Source: an uncultured Alistipes sp. | GTDB taxonomy: Bacteria > Bacteroidota > Bacteroidia > Bacteroidales > Rikenellaceae | Assembly: GCA_949283205.1 (NCBI GenBank) | Contig: CASDSD010000017.1 | Coordinates: 1 to 62,390 of the forward strand | Length of the DNA: 62,390 bases | Direction of reading: 5' to 3' | Shown: positions 50,928-61,345 of the stretch, piece after piece | How positions within the stretch are numbered: the first letter of the stretch is position 1 | How the letters are laid out: each line of letters begins with the position of its first letter | Translations under genes and position numbers: made by a program | Notes under the pieces: generated by a model | What the model was told of the DNA's origin: nothing | The model's database searches: none | The model's input: the letters and a program-made list of their open reading frames with translations, nothing else

Positions 50928-52982
50928 ATGATAAGAAAAGTTTTGCTGGCCCTGTCGCTCGCGCTGGCGGCGGTCGCGGCCCGCGCCGACGAGGGGATGT
51001 GGCTGCCGAGCCTCATAGGTTCGCGCATAAAGGATATGCGCAGCAAGGGATTCCGTCTCACGGCCGAGGACATATATTCGGTCAACAGGGCCTCGATGAA
51101 GGATGCCGTAGTGCTCTTCGGCGGCGGCTGCACGGGCGAGTTCGTCTCGGCCGAGGGGCTGCTCCTGACGAACCACCACTGCGGTTACGGGTCGATACAG
51201 CAGCTCTCGTCGGTGGCGAACGACTACCTGACGGATGGTTTCTGGGCCTCGTCGCGCGAGGGTGAGCTGCCTGTGCCGGGGCTGTCGGTAAGCATCCTGG
51301 TGCGCATGGAGGATGTGACGGAGCGCGTGGCCGCGGGCGAGAAACCCGAGGATATCGTCGCCGCGGCCGAGAAGGAGGGGCACAGGGCCGACGTGCAGCA
51401 GATGTACTACGGCAACCAGCAGTTCCTCTTCGTCTACGACGTCTTCCGCGATGTGCGCCTTGTGGGTGCGCCCCCCTCGTCGATAGGCAAGTTCGGCGGC
51501 GACACCGACAACTGGGTATGGCCGCGCCATACGGGAGACTTCTCGGTCTTCCGCGTCTATGCCGACGCCGAGAACCGTCCCGCCGCCTACTCGAAGGATA
51601 ACCGGCCCTACCGCCCGAAGCGTCACTTCACGGTCTCTACGCGCGGCGTGGAGGAGGGTGACTTCACAATGATATACGGCTTCCCGGGCTCGACGCAGGC
51701 GTATGTGACCTCGGATGCCGTGGAGTATGTGGCCGAGGTGTCGGACCCGATGAAGATAGCGCTGCGCACCGAGCGCCTCGACATCATCGCGGCGGCGCAG
51801 GCCGAAGATGCCGCCGTGCGCATACAGTACGCCTCGAAGCACGCCTCGATAGCCAACGCGTGGAAGAAGTGGCAGGGCGAGGTGCTGGGGTTGCGGCGCC
51901 TGGGCACCGTGGAGAAGAAACGCGCCTACGAGCGGCGCTTCGCCGCATGGGCCGCCCCGCGCCCAGAGTATGCCCACCTGCTTGACTCGATACATGCCGC
52001 CTATGAGGCCGTGCGCCCCGAATACTATATTGCGGAGTTGTACTCCGAGTCCGTGGGGGCGATCGAGGTCCTCTCGCGTGCGCAGGCCCTTGCCGGCACG
52101 CGGTCGCGGATGACAGATGGTGCGAAGTTTGCCGATCTTGCGGCCGGGACTCAAGCATCGTTCCTCAAGAACTACAACGCGGGGATCGACCGCGCCATAG
52201 CCAAACGCATGGTTGCCGAATTTATGGAGCGCATGCCTGCTGGCGAGGTGCCGGCGAAGTTCGCGGCGGCGGTGTCGGAGCATGGCGGCGTCGATGCCTA
52301 TGTCGACTGGCTCTTCGACAACACTGTGCTGACACGCGACAGATTCTCGGCGGCGGAGTTCGACGCCGACCCCGTGGTGGGTATGGCCGCCATGCTGGCG
52401 CCGCTGCGGAACCGCATGGCGGCGGTGCGGGCGCGCAACATGAGCGACATACCTGAAGTACGCCGCTGGTACACGCCCTACATGCGGGCGCTGATGGAGT
52501 GGGATACGGACCGGGCCTTCTACCCCGATGCCAACCTCACGCTGCGCGTGGCCTACGGCTCGGTTGCGGGGTACGAGTATGCCGACGGCGAGTACCACGG
52601 CCCCGTCTCGACCCTCGAGGGCGTCATCGAGAAGGACAACCCCGACATCTACGACTACGACGTGCCGCAGCGCCTGCGCGACATCCACGAGGCGAAGGAT
52701 TACGGCCGCTGGGGCTGCGACGTCGACGGCCGCCTGACGGTCCCCGTGTGCTTCATCGCCACGAACCACACCTCGGGCGGCAACTCGGGCTCGCCCGTGC
52801 TGAACGGCCGCGGCGAACTGGTGGGAATAAACTTCGACCGCACGTGGCGCTCGACGATGAGCGACATGGAGTTCGACCCCGAGATCTGCCGCAACATCGC
52901 CGTAGACATACGCTACGTTCTCTTCGTCATCGACCGCATAGGCGGGGCGTCGTACCTGCTGGAGGAGATGGAGATACGATAA
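50928..52982 (+). CDS. S46 dipeptidyl-peptidase, probably DPP11 (Asp/Glu-specific)
   Basis: The 684-residue periplasmic serine peptidase has a signal peptide (MIRKVLLALSLALAAVAARA). The triad region is TNHHCGYGS (His 84), the block GGDTDNWVWPRHTGDF (Asp) and SGGNSGSPVLNG (Ser 620). In Porphyromonas DPP11 the triad serine 655 is followed 18 residues later by Arg 673, which reads the acidic P1 side chain. Here the serine is followed 18 residues later by Arg 638 in NFDRTW, whereas DPP7 has Gly. So cleavage of dipeptides ending in Asp or Glu from peptide N-termini is inferred. The start at 50928 is chosen for the signal peptide. The next gene is an AspT-type transporter 24 bases on. Confidence 0.93.
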   Translation: MIRKVLLALSLALAAVAARADEGMWLPSLIGSRIKDMRSKGFRLTAEDIYSVNRASMKDAVVLFGGGCTGEFVSAEGLLLTNHHCGYGSIQQLSSVANDYLTDGFWASSREGELPVPGLSVSILVRMEDVTERVAAGEKPEDIVAAAEKEGHRADVQQMYYGNQQFLFVYDVFRDVRLVGAPPSSIGKFGGDTDNWVWPRHTGDFSVFRVYADAENRPAAYSKDNRPYRPKRHFTVSTRGVEEGDFTMIYGFPGSTQAYVTSDAVEYVAEVSDPMKIALRTERLDIIAAAQAEDAAVRIQYASKHASIANAWKKWQGEVLGLRRLGTVEKKRAYERRFAAWAAPRPEYAHLLDSIHAAYEAVRPEYYIAELYSESVGAIEVLSRAQALAGTRSRMTDGAKFADLAAGTQASFLKNYNAGIDRAIAKRMVAEFMERMPAGEVPAKFAAAVSEHGGVDAYVDWLFDNTVLTRDRFSAAEFDADPVVGMAAMLAPLRNRMAAVRARNMSDIPEVRRWYTPYMRALMEWDTDRAFYPDANLTLRVAYGSVAGYEYADGEYHGPVSTLEGVIEKDNPDIYDYDVPQRLRDIHEAKDYGRWGCDVDGRLTVPVCFIATNHTSGGNSGSPVLNGRGELVGINFDRTWRSTMSDMEFDPEICRNIAVDIRYVLFVIDRIGGASYLLEEMEIR

Positions 52983-53006
52983 ACCCGCCAAAGAGAGTTC
53001 CCGATC

Positions 53007-54662
53007 ATGTTCGAATCGCTGTTCGTTACGCACTCGGCCCTGCAGGCCATCGTCGTCATCTCGATCATCTGCGCCGTGGGGCTCATGCTGGGAAAGGTAC
53101 ACCTCTGGGGCGTATCGCTCGGCGTGACGTTCGTCTTCTTCGCCGGCATCGTGGCCGGGCACTTCGGCGTGACGATAGATGCGCAGATGCTGCTCTTTGC
53201 CGAGACCTTCGGCCTGGCGATCTTCGTCTATGCACTCGGCCTGCAGGTGGGGCCGGGCTTCATGAGCGCCTTCCGCGCCGGCGGCGTGCGGCTCAACATG
53301 CTGGGGCTGGCCGTAATAGCGTTGGGAACGGCGATGGCCGTGGGCTTCTCCTACGCCTTCGGGGTGCCGCTGCCCGACATGGTTGGCGTGCTGTGCGGCG
53401 CCACCACAAACACCCCGGCGCTGGGCGCCTCGCAGCAGACCCTCGCGCAGATGGGGCTGCCGACGGCGGCTCCGGCGTTGAGCTGCGCCGTGACATACCC
53501 GCTGGGCGTGCTGGGCGTGATTATCGCCATCCTGCTGATGAACCGCCTGTGGGTGCGTCCGGGCGACGTCGCGGCACCGAACGAGCAGCACGTTAACAAT
53601 ACCTTCATCGCCACGCTGCGCGTGCAGAACCCCGGTATCTTCGGCCGCGACCTGCACACCATAGCCGAGCTGGCGAATGTCCAGTTTGTCGTCTCGCGCC
53701 TGTGGCGCGACGGGCAGGTGATGCTGCCGTCGAACGACACGGTGCTGCGCGAGGGGGACCGCGTGCTGGTGGTCACCTCGCGCAAGGATATCGATACCGT
53801 GGAGGCGATGATAGGGCGCCGCGAGAGCATCGACTGGAACCGCGACAACGTCGACTGGAACTCGATCGACAGCCAGCTTGTCTCGCGCCGCATCATCATC
53901 ACGCGTCCCGAGATAAACGGCAAGCGGCTGGGGTCGCTGCGCCTGCGCAACAGTTACGGCATCAACATCAGCCGCATCTACCGCAGCGGCATGGCGCTGC
54001 TGGCCACGCCCGACCTGATGCTGCAGATGGGCGACTGCGTGGTCGTGGTGGGCGGCAAGCCCGCCGTCGAGAAGGTGGAGAAGGTGCTGGGCAACGCCGA
54101 GCGCGAGCTCAACGAGCCGAACCTCACGGCCATATATATCGGTCTGGTGCTGGGCCTCGTACTCGGAGCCATACCCCTGACGCTGCCGGGGATCACGGTG
54201 CCGGTGAAGCTGGGACTTGCCGGCGGCCCCATCATCGTGGGCATGTTAATCGGCATCTACGGACCGCGCCTGCATCTTGTGACCTACACCACGCAGAGCG
54301 CGAACCTCATGTTGCGCGCCTTCGGGCTGTCGCTCTACCTGGCGTGCCTCGGGCTCGGCTCGGGCGGCGAGTTCTTCGAGACGGCGGTGAGTGCCGACGG
54401 CGCCCTGTGGGTGGGGCTGGGATTCCTCATCACGGTGGTGCCGACTGTCGTGGTGGGTGTCGCGGCCATGCGGTGGGCGCATGTCGACTTCGGCTCGACG
54501 TGCGGCATGCTCTGCGGCAGCATGGCAAACCCCATGGCACTGAACTACGCCAACGACACCATCGCGGGCGAGTATGCCTCGGTGGCATACGCCACGGTCT
54601 ATCCGCTGTCGATGTTCGTGCGCGTGATCGTGGCGCAGCTGGTGCTGATGGTGTTTTTATAG
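53007..54662 (+). CDS. AspT/YidE-type transporter with two RCK_C domains
   Basis: The 551-residue inner-membrane protein has two hydrophobic halves (the AspT/YidE/YbjL duplication domain, with GVLCGATTNTPALGASQQTL in the first and GMLCGSMANPMALNYANDTI in the second) around a central cytoplasmic part with two TrkA_C/RCK_C domains (TVLREGDRVLVVTSRKDIDT and LLATPDLMLQMGDCVVVVGG). The family includes the aspartate:alanine antiporter AspT. Directly after DPP11, it may exchange or export acidic amino acids. The substrate is inferred. Confidence 0.88.
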   Translation: MFESLFVTHSALQAIVVISIICAVGLMLGKVHLWGVSLGVTFVFFAGIVAGHFGVTIDAQMLLFAETFGLAIFVYALGLQVGPGFMSAFRAGGVRLNMLGLAVIALGTAMAVGFSYAFGVPLPDMVGVLCGATTNTPALGASQQTLAQMGLPTAAPALSCAVTYPLGVLGVIIAILLMNRLWVRPGDVAAPNEQHVNNTFIATLRVQNPGIFGRDLHTIAELANVQFVVSRLWRDGQVMLPSNDTVLREGDRVLVVTSRKDIDTVEAMIGRRESIDWNRDNVDWNSIDSQLVSRRIIITRPEINGKRLGSLRLRNSYGINISRIYRSGMALLATPDLMLQMGDCVVVVGGKPAVEKVEKVLGNAERELNEPNLTAIYIGLVLGLVLGAIPLTLPGITVPVKLGLAGGPIIVGMLIGIYGPRLHLVTYTTQSANLMLRAFGLSLYLACLGLGSGGEFFETAVSADGALWVGLGFLITVVPTVVVGVAAMRWAHVDFGSTCGMLCGSMANPMALNYANDTIAGEYASVAYATVYPLSMFVRVIVAQLVLMVFL

Positions 54663-54711
54663 GCGCAGGGGTTCGGCGACAGACTGCAGATGGAGTTTTT
54701 TGGCGAAAAAT

Positions 54712-54742
54712 TTTGCAGATAATAAAATCGTGGCTATATTTG
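54712..54742 (+). promoter_or_regulatory. Promoter of tRNA-Leu
   Basis: TTTG at 54712-54715, a 19-base spacer and TATATTTG at 54735-54742, an exact Bacteroidetes promoter with the same spacing as the tRNA-Glu promoter. Confidence 0.8.
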
Positions 54743-54790
54743 CACACCTTTTCGGACGTATGTGCATGCACGGCGTACGGAAAACCGCCT

Positions 54791-54879
54791 GCCCAGGTGG
54801 TGAAATTGGTAGACACGCTACTTTGAGGGGGTAGTGAACAATTAGGTTCGTGCAAGTTCGAGTCTTGTCCTGGGCACCA
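54791..54879 (+). tRNA. tRNA-Leu (anticodon GAG), CCA encoded
   Basis: Acceptor GCCCAGG pairs with CCTGGGC, the anticodon loop TTGAGGG gives GAG (Leu codons CTC/CTT), a long class II variable arm follows, and the T arm is present, then A and CCA. 89 bases. Confidence 0.93.
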
Positions 54880-54883
54880 TGAG

Positions 54884-54920
54884 CCGCGTCAGACGAATGT
54901 TTGACGCGGTTTTTCTTTTT
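54884..54920 (+). terminator. Rho-independent terminator of tRNA-Leu
   Basis: CCGCGTCA (54884-54891) pairs with TGACGCGG (54902-54909) and is followed by TTTTTCTTTTT. It marks the edge of the high-GC region. Confidence 0.9.
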
Positions 54921-55123
54921 CCGTGTCCGCACCGACCGCTTCTTCCGGCATCCCTTCAATATGTATGGAACGGAAGTCTCTGTCAGGACTCCGAATTTTC
55001 CGTATTCTTGCGAATCGGAGGCCTCTAAAAAACGGTTCCTTCTGTTAAAAGAGAGTTCCGGCCCGAATCCTTGTGTTCTGTCGGCACAGGATGGGGAAAA
55101 TGCCCGATTCGGGATTTATGCAA

Positions 55124-56023
55124 TCAGATATCCATTTCCGGGCTGCCGTTAAAGGTGGAAAATATTTCATTCGTAAATGTCTTGAATAACGGATTGTTAT
55201 TTTTCCCTTTCATCCACAAAAGGCATACGGAAAGTATTTCCTTCTTGTTTTCTACGGGGATGGCTACACACTGACTGTTTTTCTCAATACTGATCGGTGT
55301 CAGCATTGAATACCAGTCCCCTGATGATATGAGGCTCAAAATAAGATTTGTGTCGTTTACTTCTATTTGCGGAACTATATTCACATTGTTTTTCATAAAG
55401 AAATGTTCCGTTATGCTCCTTGTATGTGTCCCCTTCAGCAGGGTGACGAAAGAGTATCTGCTCAGTTCATCGAACGTAAGTATTTTCTTTCCGGCAAGAG
55501 GGTGCCTTTTACTCAATATTGCAGCCAGATAGGTTGACGCAAGCTCCATGGATGATATTGAGGCCTGGAATCTTTTGGGTTTATAGGTCACTGCCATATC
55601 TATTTTATTGTTTTGCAGGCTATGTATAATCTCCTCAACCGTGGTAAACATAATTATGGTAAGCTTTACGTCCGGAAATTTCTCGGTATATTTCATTATA
55701 CACGGATTCAATATTTCCATCATGCTGAATGTCACTCCGATGGTCAATTTGCCTCTGTAGATGTTGCTGTCGGCATTTATTCTCTGAATCCCATTGTCGA
55801 TGCTTAAAACAGCCTGAAGCGCATACTCGCGAAATATTTCTCCGGTTTCCGTCAGAAACACCTTTTTCCCTATGCGCTCAAATAACCGGCAGTTAAGTTC
55901 CTCCTCAAGTTGTTTGATGCTGATTGACAACGCACTCTGAGTAACAAACAATGCTTTTGCCGCTTCTGTGAAATTAAGTATATCCGCAAGTTTTATAAAG
56001 TATTTTATTTGCGTGAGTTCCAT
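55124..56023 (-). CDS. LysR-family transcriptional regulator
   Basis: The 299-residue regulator has an N-terminal winged HTH (MELTQIKYFIKLADILNFTE, AAKALFVTQSALSISIKQLE) followed by the type 2 periplasmic-binding-like effector domain (NIYRGKLTIGVTFSMMEILN, LLKGTHTRSITEHF). It is transcribed away from a BASS-like transporter gene 101 bases off, the usual arrangement of a LysR regulator and its target. Base composition is much lower in GC than the rest of the window, a sign of a different origin. The effector is unknown. Confidence 0.93.
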   Translation of the reverse strand: MELTQIKYFIKLADILNFTEAAKALFVTQSALSISIKQLEEELNCRLFERIGKKVFLTETGEIFREYALQAVLSIDNGIQRINADSNIYRGKLTIGVTFSMMEILNPCIMKYTEKFPDVKLTIIMFTTVEEIIHSLQNNKIDMAVTYKPKRFQASISSMELASTYLAAILSKRHPLAGKKILTFDELSRYSFVTLLKGTHTRSITEHFFMKNNVNIVPQIEVNDTNLILSLISSGDWYSMLTPISIEKNSQCVAIPVENKKEILSVCLLWMKGKNNNPLFKTFTNEIFSTFNGSPEMDI

Positions 56024-56049
56024 AAAACAAATTTATGTATAGGATAAAA

Positions 56050-56074
56050 ATGATTAATTATGCAAATATATCAT
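56050..56074. promoter_or_regulatory. Candidate LysR operator
   Basis: An imperfect dyad with outer arms ATGAT (56050-56054) and ATCAT (56070-56074) lies between the divergent LysR and transporter genes, just upstream of the transporter -7 box. Position and AT-rich, interrupted symmetry fit a T-N11-A-type LysR site. Confidence 0.45.
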
Positions 56075-56091
56075 TTCTGATCCGAATATGC

Positions 56092-56099
56092 TACTTTTG
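56092..56099 (+). promoter_or_regulatory. -7 box of the BASS-like transporter
   Basis: TACTTTTG, an exact TAnnTTTG match, 26 bases before the start codon at 56125. TTTC lies about 20 bases upstream. Confidence 0.65.
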
Positions 56100-56124
56100 T
56101 CGAGAAATTAAAAAAACATAAAAA

Positions 56125-57081
56125 ATGAAAGTTGTAGCATTCTTAAAAAACTGGAGTCTTATCATCGCAATCTTCACGGGAATAGCAACATATTTCATAT
56201 ATACGTCTATCCCTGCCCTGAACCCGACTCATCAGATGGCATCGAGAGCCGTTGAAATCATACAGCCCATACTGATTTTCGCAATGCTTTTCATTACATT
56301 CTGCCGTGTAAATCCCAGGAAACTGCGCCTGTGTAAATGGCATCTGTCGCTCCTTTTGTTTCAATGCGGAATGTTCGGTCTTATTTCATGCATACTGTAC
56401 TTTTTACCGCAAACCGGATTGAGGGTGACCATGGAAGGCGCAATGATCTGTCTGATTTGTCCTACGGCAACCGCAGGAGCCGTCATTACCCGAAAACTCG
56501 GCGGCAACATAGCACATATAACAACCTACACCATCCTGATCAATATTGCCAATGCCATTTTGATACCCGTAATCGTCCCATTTATTCATCCAAATGCTGA
56601 AATGGATATCTTCAGTTCCACGATTCTGCTTTTGGGTAAAGTGTTCCCATTGCTGCTCTTGCCGCTTTTGGCTGCGATATTGCTCCGATACGTTTCTCCC
56701 AGGCTGCATTTCATTATTTCTCATTATCATGAATTGAGCTTTTATCTTTGGGCTGTAGCTCTTGCACTTGCAATGGCCGTTACGACACGGAGTATAATGC
56801 ATTCGGAAGTTTCATTTGCCACGGAGATGTGCCTGTTTGCGGTATCGCTGGCCTCCTGCCTGATTCAATTCTATTTTGGGCGCAGGATCGGCAAGAGATT
56901 TGACGATCAAGTCACTGCGGGGCAATCCCTCGGACAGAAAAACACGGTGCTTGCAATATGGATGGGATATACGTTCTTTACCCCGATAACTTCTATAGCC
57001 GGCGGGTTCTATAGCATCTGGCATAATGTTATCAACTCATACCAGCTCTATAGGAAAAGGAAGGAAACCACCGGTTTATAA
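56125..57081 (+). CDS. BASS-family (bile acid:sodium symporter-like) transporter
   Basis: The 318-residue polytopic protein has about nine hydrophobic helices. ICPTATAGAVITRKLGGN and LGQKNTVLAIWMGYTFFTPI are the paired motifs of the BASS/ACR3 fold. ACR3 arsenite carriers are distant relatives, but their Cys motif is not seen. The substrate is likely an organic anion such as a keto acid, with a Na gradient. It is divergent from the LysR gene. AT-rich codon use matches its neighbours. Confidence 0.8.
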   Translation: MKVVAFLKNWSLIIAIFTGIATYFIYTSIPALNPTHQMASRAVEIIQPILIFAMLFITFCRVNPRKLRLCKWHLSLLLFQCGMFGLISCILYFLPQTGLRVTMEGAMICLICPTATAGAVITRKLGGNIAHITTYTILINIANAILIPVIVPFIHPNAEMDIFSSTILLLGKVFPLLLLPLLAAILLRYVSPRLHFIISHYHELSFYLWAVALALAMAVTTRSIMHSEVSFATEMCLFAVSLASCLIQFYFGRRIGKRFDDQVTAGQSLGQKNTVLAIWMGYTFFTPITSIAGGFYSIWHNVINSYQLYRKRKETTGL

Positions 57082-57123
57082 TGTGGCTGTCACGATGGCG
57101 TGCGGACCGGTATGGTTCGCTTG

Positions 57124-57960
57124 TCAAAGCTGCTGCCGGGTACGGAACTCCTTGGGTGACAGACCTGTATTCTTCTTGAAGAAACGGCTCAGGTAGGAGG
57201 CGTCCGGGAAGTGGCATGCGGCGGCAATTTCGGCGATGGATAGTGCCGGATTGTTTAACAATACTTTCAATTCCGCCGTTAATTGTTCGTCGATGAGTGC
57301 CTTGGGTGTCTTCCCTCCAGATTGGGTTCCGGTAATATCATTGAGATAGCGTGGGGAGATGCAGAGTCGTTCTGCATAGAACGAAACCTGATGCATTTGT
57401 GCGGCATGTTCGTGTACCAGGTACATAAACTTGTGAAAAAGCTGTTGCTTCCGCGTATATGATTGAGCTGCGGATATGTATGTGTCAGGAATGGTGCTGA
57501 AAATCCACATCAGCATACTTTGCAGGAAGTTCAGTTCGATTCTTTCCCTGAAGGCGGAGGCGGGCTGTGTGAAAAGCATTTCTCCCAGGTCTATCCACAA
57601 GTTGATGTTTTTCCAGCTCTTTTCTCCATGATTGTATAGAGGAGATTCTTCCATGTAATTGAAATACGTCGTATCCAATGCAATGGCCGCCTGCAGGAAA
57701 ACCTTTTTGGGATAGAGCAGCATCCGCACGCGGAAATCATCCGAGGCTTCCATTAACTGCATGATGCTTCCTCCCCAGAATATCAGCTCCGACATTTTGT
57801 ATAGGCGAAATTGTTGCGCTCCCGTGGAAATGAGGCCTTCTCCGCAGGTGCATAACAGCTGTACGCCGCAATTAAAGTATAGCGGGGCTGATGCCAGCGC
57901 CTGCAGGTCGCCTTCCTCATAATGTATTTCGGGAAGGGCCGAAAGTAAGGATAGATCCAT
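57124..57960 (-). CDS. AraC-family transcriptional regulator
   Basis: The 278-residue regulator has a cupin-like N-terminal sensor domain (residues about 1-160) and a C-terminal double HTH with LSIAEIAAACHFPDASYLSR and FFKKNTGLSPKEFRTRQQL. The gene is divergent from the Bcr/CflA-type pump, so it is likely its regulator. A -7 box lies at 57982-57989. Confidence 0.92.
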   Translation of the reverse strand: MDLSLLSALPEIHYEEGDLQALASAPLYFNCGVQLLCTCGEGLISTGAQQFRLYKMSELIFWGGSIMQLMEASDDFRVRMLLYPKKVFLQAAIALDTTYFNYMEESPLYNHGEKSWKNINLWIDLGEMLFTQPASAFRERIELNFLQSMLMWIFSTIPDTYISAAQSYTRKQQLFHKFMYLVHEHAAQMHQVSFYAERLCISPRYLNDITGTQSGGKTPKALIDEQLTAELKVLLNNPALSIAEIAAACHFPDASYLSRFFKKNTGLSPKEFRTRQQL

Positions 57961-57981
57961 GGTTAATGTACTTTTTTACAA

Positions 57982-57989
57982 CAAAAATA
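57982..57989 (-). promoter_or_regulatory. -7 box of the AraC-family gene
   Basis: TATTTTTG on the minus strand, 22 bases before the start codon, matching TAnnTTTG. Confidence 0.55.
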
Positions 57990-58077
57990 AGCGTTTTGGG
58001 GCATATAAAACCGCCTTTGTTCGTTTTTTGAAAACTATTCTGCTGTAAAAGGTATGAACTTCCTCCTTAATGTTGGC

Positions 58078-58085
58078 TAATTTTG
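58078..58085 (+). promoter_or_regulatory. -7 box of the MFS pump gene
   Basis: TAATTTTG on the plus strand, 22 bases before the start codon at 58108. Together with the opposing box it makes a typical divergent regulated promoter. Confidence 0.6.
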
Positions 58086-58107
58086 CCACAGTTAAAAAGA
58101 GTATATT

Positions 58108-59310
58108 ATGGCAAGAGGCAATTCTCAAATTTTCATTCTGGTATTTCTTGGAATGCTTACGGCTTTTGGCCCTTTCGTGATCGATATGTATTTGCCCACA
58201 TTGCCGGCCATGACCGATTTTTTTCACGCAAATTCCTCGCAGGTGCAGTTGGGATTGACTGCCAGTATGATCGGGCTGGCCGTGGGGCAACTTTTTTTCG
58301 GCCCGCTTAGTGACAAGTATGGACGTCGTCTTCCATTGATTGCGGCCATGTGTCTGTTCCTTTTGTCTACGTTGGGTTGCATTTATTCCGGTACCATCAT
58401 GCAGTTTGCAGGCTGGAGACTTATACAGGGGATGGCGGGTGCAGGCGGTATCGTCATCTCTCGTTCCATCGCCACGGATAAATACACGGGCAGGGACCTG
58501 GCGAAAATGCTGGCCATCATCGGGGCGATCAATGGCGTGGCTCCTGTGGCGGCTCCTATCGCCGGTGGGGCAATGGCCGGCAGCGTGGGGTGGCAGGGGA
58601 TTTTCTGGACCTTGTTCGGGCTGGGGATCCTGCTGGTTTTCGGAAGCCTGCATTTCAACGAGACGTTGCCGGCGGTACGCCGTCAGCATACCCGCTGGGC
58701 GGATGTGTATAAAAATTTTGTCACGATTCTGAAGAACCGGCAATACGTCTGTTACATTCTTCAATATGGTTTCGCACAGGGAGTGTTGTTCTCCAATATT
58801 GCCTCGTCGCCTTTTATTGTGCAGCAGCATTACGGTTTTTCTCCGTTGGTATTCAGCGTTTGTTTTGGAGTCAATGCTATTGCAATCATGTTGTCTGCGG
58901 TTTCCGCGGTTAAGTTTGCCCATCCGGAGCAGGCGCTGTACAGAGGAAGCGCAGGTATGGTGATTGTCTCTTTCTTCCTCTGTTTGGCCCTTTGCGCGGA
59001 TTGCAGTTTCTGGGTGTATGAGCTGCTGCTCCTTGGATTGCTTTCCATGCTGGGACTCACCTTTACAGCGTCCAATACACTGGCAATGGATAGTGAACGA
59101 GCCAATGCCGGTATGGCATCTGCCTTATTGGGCGCACTGGGATTTGCGTTTGGCGGAATCGTTTCGCCTCTTGTCGGGATAGGCAATATCATGGTGTCTA
59201 CGGGGATAATGTTTTTTGTCGGCTCCGTGTGTGCGTTGGGCTGTACCCATATGGCCCTTCATCGGGTATTTTCGAGGGCAAGGCATTATAGAGGACAACG
59301 GAAGCCGTAA
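58108..59310 (+). CDS. Bcr/CflA-family MFS drug efflux transporter
   Basis: The 400-residue MFS protein has 12 predicted helices. The N-terminal FVIDMYLPTLPAMTDFF, QVQLGLTASMIGLAVGQLFF, then GPLSDKYGRRLP (loop 2-3 motif) and QGMAGAGGIVISRSIATDKY are the Bcr/CflA signatures. It would export drugs such as bicyclomycin or chloramphenicol, or a natural metabolite, in exchange for protons. The divergent AraC regulator fits inducible control. The block it ends is lower in GC than the surrounding genome. Confidence 0.92.
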   Translation: MARGNSQIFILVFLGMLTAFGPFVIDMYLPTLPAMTDFFHANSSQVQLGLTASMIGLAVGQLFFGPLSDKYGRRLPLIAAMCLFLLSTLGCIYSGTIMQFAGWRLIQGMAGAGGIVISRSIATDKYTGRDLAKMLAIIGAINGVAPVAAPIAGGAMAGSVGWQGIFWTLFGLGILLVFGSLHFNETLPAVRRQHTRWADVYKNFVTILKNRQYVCYILQYGFAQGVLFSNIASSPFIVQQHYGFSPLVFSVCFGVNAIAIMLSAVSAVKFAHPEQALYRGSAGMVIVSFFLCLALCADCSFWVYELLLLGLLSMLGLTFTASNTLAMDSERANAGMASALLGALGFAFGGIVSPLVGIGNIMVSTGIMFFVGSVCALGCTHMALHRVFSRARHYRGQRKP

Positions 59311-61045
<1,735 letters not shown>

Positions 61046-61069
61046 TCCAACCCGAAACAGTTACGCGCC

Positions 61070-61345
61070 ATGACCCTGACCATTATAGCTCCGTGCGGTA
61101 CGCTGTGCAGCACGTCAACCGACAAGGTTTCGTTCCCGGGGACGGTGGGACGTTTCACCGTGCTGCCGAACCACGCTCCGCTGATCGCCGGGCTCGCTCC
61201 CGGAGAGATCGTCTACTCCGCCAAAGAGGGTGACGTCCGCCTGCGGATCAAGAACGGATGCGTGCGCGTCTTCGAAAACCGGATTGAAGCCTGCGTCGAA
61301 AAGGCCGACGAAGGTGCCGGAAAACCGGAGGATGAACAATCATGA
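61070..61345 (+). CDS. atpC: ATP synthase F1 subunit epsilon (short form)
   Basis: The 91-residue protein is mainly the N-terminal beta-sandwich of epsilon (FPGTVGRFTVLPNHAPLIAG, GDVRLRIKNGCVRVFENRIE). The C-terminal helical hairpin used for inhibition in other bacteria is missing, as is usual in Bacteroidetes. The stop overlaps the atpB start (ATGA). Confidence 0.93.
   Translation: MTLTIIAPCGTLCSTSTDKVSFPGTVGRFTVLPNHAPLIAGLAPGEIVYSAKEGDVRLRIKNGCVRVFENRIEACVEKADEGAGKPEDEQS

Noticed and set aside
56028-56035. TAAATTTG as the LysR gene promoter
   Set aside because: It lies five bases from the start codon with no partner box at the right distance, so it is probably a chance match in AT-rich DNA.
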